Below, in pieces: positions 16,299 through 23,844 of a stretch of DNA of 33,636 nt (within the stretch, counting starts at the first letter, position 1; every line of letters starts with the position of its first letter). The position numbers were made by a program, and so were the translations under genes. The notes beneath the pieces are model-generated. The model worked only from the letters and a program-made list of their open reading frames with translations. It was not told where the DNA came from and made no database searches. The DNA is from Chloroflexota bacterium (GTDB taxonomy: Bacteria; Chloroflexota; Anaerolineae; Anaerolineales; VGOW01), in assembly GCA_016197225.1 (NCBI GenBank), contig JACPWC010000124.1, forward strand, positions 1-33,636, given 5' to 3'.

Positions 16299-17821
16299 CA
16301 GCGCACCCGATACACGACAATTGGCCCGTAAGTTTTATCGGCTACGGGCAATTCGGCCACCAACTCCAAACTGCGTTCGCCAAAGAACGGGCTAAAACTG
16401 CTCCAGATGTACTCACGATGATCAATCAGCAACCCCCCGCCACGTGAGACAAAATAATCCAGCAGTCGCTTGTCATGCCGCGCCTCAATCGCGCCCCAAT
16501 CCACCAGGCCGTCGAGATTGATGACGCGGCGCTCGCTGTAGTAAGCGTAGATGCCGGTGTTGAACGCGCCGACAATTTCATCAGGCGCGGTGTTGGACTT
16601 CAGCCACTGCGCGCCGGTCACCATATCGGCCTGCCATTTCAATTCCGGCTCGTTGATTGTTTTGATCGCTTGCGCGATCACGATGGCGCCCAGCCCGATC
16701 CACAGTCCAGCCGCCACCCGTTTCCCGAGCTGTGTTCTCAGCCCCGCCGCCGCCACCGGGCCGACCGCCACCGCCACCGTCCAGGCCAGCGGCACAAAAT
16801 ACCAGCCGCGTGGATACCAGCGCACGAAGGTGTGGATGACGATGATGAGGAGAGCGCCAAGAACTGGAAGCCAGAGATAGTTAGAGTTAGAGTTTTGCGC
16901 TCGATCTCGCAAGACAAGGATGAGGCTGACGACCAACAGAATGAGGCTTGCGCCAGGATAAATGATCGTGTCACGAAGGCTGAGGTTGATGACAGGAAAC
17001 AGCAGGCCATTCCAGAGCTTTTGTGGATCGGAATTTTGAATCGCGTAAGCCACCAGCGACGGGATCGCCGCGCCCGAAGATTGCGCCATCGTCCCCAGGC
17101 GCAGTTGGCTCCAGAGGAACCAGGGGCTAACCACAACCACGGCGGCGACCCCGGCGATCAACCCCTGTCGCAGAGCCAGAACACGATCTGCGTCAAACAG
17201 AATCTTGCGAGTAAACAGTCCGGGCCACAACACGGCCACAATCACACCTAAATCACTGCGGGCCAACACGGCCAGTCCGGCCAGCCCGCCAAAAACTGCC
17301 GCCCGCTTCGCGGTTGGCAACTCGCGAAGAAACTGCCAGGCCAACACGCAGGCCGCCAGCGCCAGGGCCGCCAGCCCTGTCTCCAATCCGTTGACTGATT
17401 CCAAAATGGTGCGCGGGTTGAAGAGATACAAAGCCGTTGCGATCACCGCCGCCGGCGAACGCAACTCAGGGCCAACTGCCCGCCAAACGACCCACCCGGC
17501 CAGCGCGCCGGCCGCCGTGTCGCAAACCGCGCTCACCGTCAACGCCAAATGCACCGGCAGGTCGCCGCGCGAAAACGCGCCAAAGATCGGCGTGAGGAGC
17601 AACGCCCACAGCGGATGAAAGCCATTGGTCGGCGCGACGCCGTCGAACGTAGCGCCCAGCCCGGCGGCGAGGTTGCGGGCGATAACGAAGTAGATGAAGG
17701 CATCGTCCGGCAGGGTGTGTATGACCAAGACCGATATTGGCATCCAGGCTACGATCAGCCGCAACGCCAGCCCGGCCACGACAAGAACGATGAAAGCATA
17801 ACTGCTTCGTGAGTTGATCAC
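16298..17821 (-). CDS. GT-C membrane glycosyltransferase-like protein, DDAF type
   Basis: This is a 507-residue polytopic membrane protein. The N-terminal segment is followed by HTLPDDAFIYFVIARNLAAG (Asp39/Asp40), then the block VAPTNGFHPLWALLLTPIFG, a pattern shared with the DDAY/DDAW proteins of the cluster. The C-terminal soluble part contains FNTGIYAYYSERRVINLDGLV, where related proteins have DIGALGYF and DLAGLVSP. The GTG start at 17821 leaves three bases between it and the previous stop. A short hexamer repeat in the central region encodes NSNSNYLW. Probably a GT39-type transferase; substrate unknown. Confidence 0.76.
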   Translation of the reverse strand: MINSRSSYAFIVLVVAGLALRLIVAWMPISVLVIHTLPDDAFIYFVIARNLAAGLGATFDGVAPTNGFHPLWALLLTPIFGAFSRGDLPVHLALTVSAVCDTAAGALAGWVVWRAVGPELRSPAAVIATALYLFNPRTILESVNGLETGLAALALAACVLAWQFLRELPTAKRAAVFGGLAGLAVLARSDLGVIVAVLWPGLFTRKILFDADRVLALRQGLIAGVAAVVVVSPWFLWSQLRLGTMAQSSGAAIPSLVAYAIQNSDPQKLWNGLLFPVINLSLRDTIIYPGASLILLVVSLILVLRDRAQNSNSNYLWLPVLGALLIIVIHTFVRWYPRGWYFVPLAWTVAVAVGPVAAAGLRTQLGKRVAAGLWIGLGAIVIAQAIKTINEPELKWQADMVTGAQWLKSNTAPDEIVGAFNTGIYAYYSERRVINLDGLVDWGAIEARHDKRLLDYFVSRGGGLLIDHREYIWSSFSPFFGERSLELVAELPVADKTYGPIVVYRVR

Positions 17822-17824
17822 AAT

Positions 17825-19249
17825 CTACTTGCCAATTATCACCAAAGCCAGGCCGGTGAAGCTCCGCACTTCCAGTGGCGCGCCGGGGTTGTCCAGCCGC
17901 CACTGTTTGAAGAACGATGGGCCTTCGGTCAGCGGATCGAACGGCGCTGACTTGCTCAGGGCATGCGCCGACTCATGCGGGCTACGCAGGACGAGCACGA
18001 ACGGCCCTTCGGCCAGTCGGGCGTTCAAGTCGGCGGTGTTGCGAGCAAAGGCAAAGTTAAGCGGCGTGGTCACGTAGGGAGTGATCCCCAAAAGCGATTC
18101 GCCGTCGGGCAGGCCGACAGTCAGGTTTTCAGAATACAACACCTGGGTTGCGCCGCGCCAGTCTTCCTTGGCAAAGACAGGCTCAGTATAGAGCCGAATC
18201 GAACCAAGCAAAAGATAACTTGTAACCAGCAAGATAACTGCCAGCCTCAGGCCTCGCTGGAAATTCGCCAGCGCCGCTGATGAGAGCAATGCTACCGAGA
18301 GGAGAGCCGGCTCAAAAAAACGATCAATGTAGGCAGGCAAGCGAAGCGAAAACAGCCAGGCGGTCGTGATGGGCAAGGCCAGCCACCACAACAGCAACTG
18401 CGCCTCACGAGTCCCGGTGCGCGTGCCTAGCACTAGCAATATAATGACGATTGCAACACCCACGACGGCAAACGCCGTCCACCCCGCCGTATCACCTCTG
18501 ACAAAGTTCCACAAAGTTTTGAGAGGCGTTGTGAGTGAGATTTCCGGTATCCAGGTGTTAGCCGTGAGCGGCTGGCGCTGGGCAAGAAAGGCCAACACCC
18601 AACCTGCCACTGGAATGACGGCCAGGGCTTGGGCCAATGCCCATTTGCGAAAGACAAGAGGCTGGCGGCGCAATTGAGTCAGAATATAAACAGCTTGCGC
18701 GTACACAAACAAGGCTGACACATACTGAGTCACATAAAAGGCCGCGCTGGCGGCAATGAACACCACCCAGCTTTTGCCGCGCTCAGCCTGCCAGAAACAC
18801 CAAAGCACCAACCCGCCCAAAAACAGATAGAGGCCGTAAGGCCGCGCATCCTGCGAATACCACACGGCAAACGGCGAGAAGGCAATCAAGGCCGCCGCTG
18901 TCACGCCAGTGGCGGCGTTGAACGTCGCCCGGCCAAGCTGGTAAGTGATCGAAATTGCCAACCAGCCGAAGAACGCGCTCGACAGTCTCAGGCCAAACTC
19001 GCGCGAGCCAAACAGCGGCACGGCAAGTTTGGTAATCACGTAAGGCAAAGGTGAGACATCGCTCACAACCAGCATCGCTTTCCAAACATCGGCCCAACTT
19101 GTCTTCACGGCCACGCCCCAGGTGTAGGCTTCGTCCACCCAAAAACTGCGCGCGCCCAGCTCGTGAACGCGAAGAAAGAAGCCTATCAACAGAATAACAA
19201 GCATGATGTACTGCGTATTGCGTGTTGCGTATTGCTGTTTGATCTTCAA
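17825..19249 (-). CDS. ArnT/GT39-like membrane glycosyltransferase with repeat-encoded N-terminus
   Basis: This is a 474-residue polytopic membrane protein. After the first segment it has RSFWVDEAYTWGVAVKTSW with the Asp39-Glu40 pair of ArnT-like enzymes, then SPLPYVITKLAVPLFG and SREFGLRLSSAFFGWLAI. The second loop has WYSQDARPYGLYLFLG, the usual family motif. About twelve hydrophobic segments are visible. The first 15 residues (MKIKQQYATRNTQYI) are encoded partly by a heptad array at 19210-19237. An in-frame ATG after the array (residue 16, MLVILLIG) could be the functional start in variants. ATG 19249 overlaps the previous stop (ATGA). Confidence 0.85.
   Translation of the reverse strand: MKIKQQYATRNTQYIMLVILLIGFFLRVHELGARSFWVDEAYTWGVAVKTSWADVWKAMLVVSDVSPLPYVITKLAVPLFGSREFGLRLSSAFFGWLAISITYQLGRATFNAATGVTAAALIAFSPFAVWYSQDARPYGLYLFLGGLVLWCFWQAERGKSWVVFIAASAAFYVTQYVSALFVYAQAVYILTQLRRQPLVFRKWALAQALAVIPVAGWVLAFLAQRQPLTANTWIPEISLTTPLKTLWNFVRGDTAGWTAFAVVGVAIVIILLVLGTRTGTREAQLLLWWLALPITTAWLFSLRLPAYIDRFFEPALLSVALLSSAALANFQRGLRLAVILLVTSYLLLGSIRLYTEPVFAKEDWRGATQVLYSENLTVGLPDGESLLGITPYVTTPLNFAFARNTADLNARLAEGPFVLVLRSPHESAHALSKSAPFDPLTEGPSFFKQWRLDNPGAPLEVRSFTGLALVIIGK
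19210..19237. repeat. Heptanucleotide array, ATTGCGT family (4 units)
   Basis: Units ACTGCGT, ATTGCGT, GTTGCGT and ATTGCTG. It covers codons 5-14 of the GT-C gene 17825-19249, directly after its start and before the first membrane segment. This is the best-placed array for an on/off frame switch. Confidence 0.8.
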
Positions 19250-20706
19250 TTTGTTTTCACCATCACCACTGCCAGCGTATCCGAATAACGCACCGCCCAG
19301 CCGGGCGTCTGCCGCAGTTCGCGCGCCAGCGGCGAGTTGGTATCCACCACCACCAGCCGGATGCCCTGTTCAGCTAACCTCTTCTCCCAACCCGGCTCGG
19401 CCAGATACACGCTCAGATACTCTTGCAAAAATTCGTCATCGTAGAGGTCGGTGCGGCCATCCACGTAAACGGGCAAATCGGGATACAACGCCCAGACCAG
19501 GTAACCGCCAAAATTATAAGAATTAAACATCGGCCCGGCTGTTGGATTTTGTTTGAGATAGTTGGCCGCGCCGACCGGAGAAACACGGGCAACCGCCTCC
19601 AACGTGGTGGCCGGGTTCAACGGCAAAGCCGTTTTCAACAAAGCGGCGGCGGCCACCACGATCAGTAACGTCCAGTTCAAAGCCGCCAAACGGCGCGGCG
19701 GCGAACCCGTTGTTTCGGCAATCTTCAGCTTGGGGAACTGGTCTTGCAGTTCGGCAATGGCCGAGTCGGCGTGGCGCATCAAAATGGGCGCGATCACGAC
19801 AGCGAACACGGCGGTGTTGCGCCCGGCCAGCAGGGCTAAGGTCGTGAAGGCGGCAAAGAGCAAAAGGTCTGTCAGGTCAAGACGGCGGCGCGAAAGCCCA
19901 ACCGCACTAAATGTGGCCAGCCACATGACGATGAAGACCTGTGCCTCACGGGCATGAAAGTTTGGCGACTGCCATTCTTGAATGTAATTTTGCAAAACGC
20001 CGATGGAAACCGTTTTGAACGGGTAGAGCAACATTTGCGGGCCGTAAGGGTTGAACAGCACTGCAACAGCGCAAGCAAAGCCTGAAGCGCCAAGCCAGAC
20101 AACCGGCTTCCAGCCTTCAACACCGCGAGCGAGTATGAATTTGATTGCCTCGCCTGCAAGCGTCACCGCCAGAAGAATGAATCCTATCGCGAAGCCGCCG
20201 TGCAAGTTCACCCAGGCCAGCATGAGCAATGGCAAGAGCCATAACCGATTAATGCCTCGCCAGCGATACAAATGCAAAACGTAGGCAAAGGTAGCGGCCA
20301 ACAACATTGAAATGATCTGTGGCCGTGCCGACCAGTAGACGGCTGAGGTCGCCGCCGCCAACACGACACAAAAGGCGCGCAGGTATGAGCCGCCCTCGCC
20401 GGAGTGGTAGACAAAGAAGAAGGCCAGCCAGACAACGAGCGTCGTCGCCAAATTCAGCCCGCCAAAGCCGAAGGCGCGAAAGATAAGGGCCATCGGGATT
20501 TCGGAGAGCCACGAGTGATTGATCCAGGGCGAGCCGGCTCGAGTGTGAGAGAAAACGTCAAAGTTGAGGAGACGGTGCTCCTCCAGCATCCACTCCCCGG
20601 CTCGCAAATGCCAAAAGGTGTCCGAGTCCACCGCCACGCGGGCGGCCATGGCAAAGAGGCCGACGAAGAAGATGAGGGTGGCGAGGCGGCGAGTGGTAAG
20701 AGTCAT
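19246..20706 (-). CDS. Uncharacterised polytopic membrane protein with DSDTFWHLRAGEWM motif
   Basis: This is a 486-residue membrane protein of a widespread uncharacterised bacterial family. The N-terminal segment is followed by AVDSDTFWHLRAGEWMLEEH (Asp27, Asp29), then SPWINHSWLSEIPMALIFRAFG. About ten membrane segments follow, and a soluble C-terminal domain has FNSYNFGGYLVWALYPDLPVYVDGRTDLYDDE, a conserved block in this family. Asp-x-Asp after the first segment and the C-terminal domain fit a GT-C-type plan, but enzymatic function is not established. It overlaps both neighbours by four bases (ATGA). Confidence 0.72.
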   Translation of the reverse strand: MTLTTRRLATLIFFVGLFAMAARVAVDSDTFWHLRAGEWMLEEHRLLNFDVFSHTRAGSPWINHSWLSEIPMALIFRAFGFGGLNLATTLVVWLAFFFVYHSGEGGSYLRAFCVVLAAATSAVYWSARPQIISMLLAATFAYVLHLYRWRGINRLWLLPLLMLAWVNLHGGFAIGFILLAVTLAGEAIKFILARGVEGWKPVVWLGASGFACAVAVLFNPYGPQMLLYPFKTVSIGVLQNYIQEWQSPNFHAREAQVFIVMWLATFSAVGLSRRRLDLTDLLLFAAFTTLALLAGRNTAVFAVVIAPILMRHADSAIAELQDQFPKLKIAETTGSPPRRLAALNWTLLIVVAAAALLKTALPLNPATTLEAVARVSPVGAANYLKQNPTAGPMFNSYNFGGYLVWALYPDLPVYVDGRTDLYDDEFLQEYLSVYLAEPGWEKRLAEQGIRLVVVDTNSPLARELRQTPGWAVRYSDTLAVVMVKTN

Positions 20707-21659
20707 TCAGGGCTTTCGTTGGCGGCTGATTTAGAGACGGGCGGCGCTCGCAACATCCACCATACCAATGCCGGAAATCCCAGCGCCAGCCATTTTAGCC
20801 CGCTATTAAAAATTAGCGGGATGAGGAGCAACCATGTCCCGGCCCACAAAATTAAGCGCCTGGTTCCCTTCACTCTGCCCAGGGCAGGCAAAAGCAAAAC
20901 AAAATGTTGAGGCATGAGGAATGGCGACAGAAAACTCCCGGCGGCCATCAGCGCCAGAGGGTCTGGGGGCGTTTGTGCAAGCAAGGTCAAGCCAATGGCA
21001 ATCATGGGCCATCCTAAACTGGCCCAGCCAAAGGCGGACGGATGTTGAATGCGATCGGTGACGCTCCCAAGCACACGCGTCGGCCAAAACTGCCACACCA
21101 CGAGTGTCAATAATCCGAAGGCCGCCGCCCATATAATCCAGGAGCGACGCGATAGCACTGCCCACAGGCCTAAATGAGGTTTGAGCAACACCCAGGGAAT
21201 CCCAACCGGCATCATTAACATCCCCCAAAGCGCAACTGCTTCAATGTTGCCGACCCATAGCAGAATCATAGTTGGCGGGGTGAATAATGCCAACAGCACA
21301 CAGCCCAGCGCATTGCTGGTCAGGCGCCAGGCAGGCCGCCGCTCCCCGCCGAAAACTTCACGCGCTACCGACACGGCCACTGTCATCAACAATAGCGCAT
21401 TCAATCCGGCCAGGCCCGTTCGCCAGGGCAGTGCGAGCAGAGGCGCAAGCGCCCATTCTATCCAGGGCGGGTATTGCCGAAAGTCGCGCGCCCAAAAATA
21501 TACACGCCAATCAAACCCCAGCATCGGGAGTTGATGGGTGAGCGGCCACAATAACAGCGCCCCTGCCAGCACAGCCAAAGCTGATCTCCAATCGGGTGGC
21601 TCCGCTCTCAACCAATTCTCGCGCCAACCCAGCCGCCAGCGCCGCGTGCTAGTCATCAT
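20703..21659 (-). CDS. GT87/DUF2029-like membrane protein
   Basis: This is a hydrophobic protein of 318 residues when started at ATG 21659, which has AGGAGA six bases upstream; a second ATG follows at once (21656), and a longer frame to 21677 lacks a site. The N-terminal region has MLGFDWRVYFWARDFRQYPPWIEWALAPLLALPW, resembling the GT87 pattern of an Asp-containing first loop followed by a P-P-x-x-x segment. A VLLKPHLGLWAVLSRR block matches the family K-P-x-x-G-L motif. About eight membrane segments are seen, shorter than typical GT87 proteins (about 400). Its start overlaps the YfhO-like gene by 11 bases. Confidence 0.65.
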   Translation of the reverse strand: MMTSTRRWRLGWRENWLRAEPPDWRSALAVLAGALLLWPLTHQLPMLGFDWRVYFWARDFRQYPPWIEWALAPLLALPWRTGLAGLNALLLMTVAVSVAREVFGGERRPAWRLTSNALGCVLLALFTPPTMILLWVGNIEAVALWGMLMMPVGIPWVLLKPHLGLWAVLSRRSWIIWAAAFGLLTLVVWQFWPTRVLGSVTDRIQHPSAFGWASLGWPMIAIGLTLLAQTPPDPLALMAAGSFLSPFLMPQHFVLLLPALGRVKGTRRLILWAGTWLLLIPLIFNSGLKWLALGFPALVWWMLRAPPVSKSAANESPE

Positions 21660-23844
21660 GCCGTCTCCTGTTGGCAACTTCGATAATCACCCATACCATC
21701 AGTCCAGCCAACGAGGCGAGCGAAACCGGCCAACCGATGCGCCAGCCAAGCGGGTTGTAACTCAACCGGATATGGTGTTGGCCGCTCTCCACGGCCACAC
21801 CTATCAATGCCTCTTCCACTCGTTGGGTTACTACCGATTTTCCATCCACCGTTGCCTGCCAACCTGGCAACCAGGTTTCGCTCACCACCAGTTGACTGGG
21901 TTCGAGCGCCAACACCTTCAGCTCATATTCACCTGCGCCCCGCTTCACGATCTCTACAGTGCCATCACCCTTCAACCGGGCGCGCGGTTGCCAAAGCAAG
22001 TTCTCATAAACCCAGTCCTGTTCATGATGAAACACTGCTTTCAGGTTTAGATCGGAGAGGATGTATGGAGCGACAATGTAACGAACATTCAAAAGCCCCA
22101 ATCGGTAGGCGTCCGGCACAGAGGTCGGGGTGATATCGTCCAGGCAAACGGGGATGGAGGTGGAATGGCCCGGCCGGTTACAGCCTGTAGCCAATCGGAT
22201 TGCCGTGACAGTATGTTCTATTTGAAATCCTATTTGCCCTTCCAGCAGATCAACATTGCGCTCAGCCGCAAGTGAAAATGGGATGTCGCCGGGTGGCGAG
22301 TACACTCTAAAAATGCCGGGTTGAGCCGTCACAAAATCGAAGGCGGGCGTAGAGGTTAAGAACTCAGCGCGGGGGTTGACCAGCCGCAAATGGTCTGTCG
22401 CCAAAGGCAGCAGATCCAATAACAAGACAAGGATCAACAGCCACTGAAATACGCGCCCACTGATATACCTTTTGAGCCAAACCCAACCCGCCGCGGTCGC
22501 GGCTATCATCACTGCCAATTGAACAACGAGTTGCCAGTGCCACTGTTGGAATAGCGCATAATAAGCAAGAAACGCCGCCATGCCACCCACAAAATAAACC
22601 CCGGCCAGTCGGAGGAGCCACTGTCGCCGTGGCCCCCATTGCCAGCGCAGGCCATCATGGTTAAGCGCTTCAACTCCCAGCCCTGCCAACAATGACGCCG
22701 CCAACCCGCCGAAAAACCAGAGCCGCGTTGGCACACGCAATAGCCGGAAGCCAGGAACGATCGCCAACGTTAAGCCAAACAATGGCGTGCTGGCCCCCAG
22801 GCTATAGACCAAAGCAAAGGCTACTAGCAATATCAACTGCCATTTGATGCGGCGCGGGGATATGCGCCAGCCAATGATAGCCAACAAAGGCGTCAGCACG
22901 CCTAAAAAAATTGTCCATTCGTGGAGATGTGTCCGCGGCGGGGCTAACAACGTAAAGAGCAACTCTGGCGGCAGGGCATAGGCGTTGGCGTCTGCAAGAG
23001 TGTAATTGGCCCGGCTATTGTAAGGCATCAATTCAATCAACGGGGCCAGCACCGCCGCGGCGAAAAGCGCAAAGGAGGCAATCATCACCCCATAAATTGC
23101 GGCCAGCCGCGCGCCCTCACGCCAACCTGCTGGTTGGCCGCCGACTGCTCGCCAAAAAGCCGGAGCGAAACGCCAAAGCCAGAATAGGGAAACCACAAAC
23201 AGAGTGTAGAGAGGAATGTAAACGTGCGCCGGCAATTGCAGAGCCAAAGCCAGCCCAGCGAGCGCCGCCGCCAACAGCGAACCGTCGAGCGCCAGCTTGA
23301 ACGCCAGCAATACTGCTGGAACCCAGGCCAGCCCAGCCACTGTGCCAATATGCCCCACAGCCAAATGCGCCATCATTTTAGGGGCAAAGGCAAAACTGAG
23401 ACCTCCTAGTAGTGCCGCCGGGCGTGACGTATTGCCGCCGACGCGCAACAAAAGAAACGTGAAAACTCCGGCCAGAAAAACGTGCGTCGCGTCGAAGATA
23501 TTAAACGCCAGTTCCGGAGGCAAAAAGACGAAAACTATATTAAGCGGATAGATGAATGCCGTGTCGGTGTCGCCGGCTAATGGCCGCCCCAGGGCCATTT
23601 GTGGCGCCCATAGCGCAAGTTGCCCGGCCCGCAAATGCGCCGCGAACTGCGTCAACTGGTGCCAATGAAGCCCGGAGATGTCAGAGCCTAAACCTGGTTG
23701 AGACCAGATGATGGAATCTGGAGTGACAAAGGAAGGCCAAAAGAACAGACCCGTAATCAACGCCAATAACAGAATTGACGCGCTATCTCGCTCAGCCCAT
23801 TGCTCTATTGCTTGTTGTAGCCTGGCCGTCATCATTTGAGTCAT
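21649..23844 (-). CDS. YfhO-family membrane protein (full-length copy)
   Basis: This is a 731-residue protein of the YfhO family, large membrane proteins implicated in envelope glycopolymer glycosylation. The first outer loop has TPDSIIWSQPGLGSDISGLHWHQL (Asp55), then GRPLAGDTDTAFIYPLNIVF and the family-like GLSFAFAPKMMAHLAVGH. About twelve membrane segments are followed by a long extracellular domain from about residue 480, with GIFRVYSPPGD and, near the C-terminus, VVSETWLPGWQATVDGK and RVEEALIGVAVESG, typical of YfhO. A last membrane segment and RRRHDD tail close the protein. ATG overlaps the previous stop (ATGA). A truncated homologue lies at 32540-33496. Confidence 0.88.
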   Translation of the reverse strand: MTQMMTARLQQAIEQWAERDSASILLLALITGLFFWPSFVTPDSIIWSQPGLGSDISGLHWHQLTQFAAHLRAGQLALWAPQMALGRPLAGDTDTAFIYPLNIVFVFLPPELAFNIFDATHVFLAGVFTFLLLRVGGNTSRPAALLGGLSFAFAPKMMAHLAVGHIGTVAGLAWVPAVLLAFKLALDGSLLAAALAGLALALQLPAHVYIPLYTLFVVSLFWLWRFAPAFWRAVGGQPAGWREGARLAAIYGVMIASFALFAAAVLAPLIELMPYNSRANYTLADANAYALPPELLFTLLAPPRTHLHEWTIFLGVLTPLLAIIGWRISPRRIKWQLILLVAFALVYSLGASTPLFGLTLAIVPGFRLLRVPTRLWFFGGLAASLLAGLGVEALNHDGLRWQWGPRRQWLLRLAGVYFVGGMAAFLAYYALFQQWHWQLVVQLAVMIAATAAGWVWLKRYISGRVFQWLLILVLLLDLLPLATDHLRLVNPRAEFLTSTPAFDFVTAQPGIFRVYSPPGDIPFSLAAERNVDLLEGQIGFQIEHTVTAIRLATGCNRPGHSTSIPVCLDDITPTSVPDAYRLGLLNVRYIVAPYILSDLNLKAVFHHEQDWVYENLLWQPRARLKGDGTVEIVKRGAGEYELKVLALEPSQLVVSETWLPGWQATVDGKSVVTQRVEEALIGVAVESGQHHIRLSYNPLGWRIGWPVSLASLAGLMVWVIIEVANRRRHDD

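Noticed and set aside
16876-16900. GTTAGA hexamer repeat in the GT-C gene 16298-17821
   Set aside because: Only two to three copies with a period of six, which keeps the reading frame; too short to count with the heptad arrays.
16475-17251. 258-codon open frame on the plus strand opposite the GT-C gene 16298-17821
   Set aside because: Its translation is rich in Arg, His, Gln and Asp with no domain or membrane pattern, typical of an antisense shadow of a high-G+C gene; the minus-strand gene has clear GT-C motifs.
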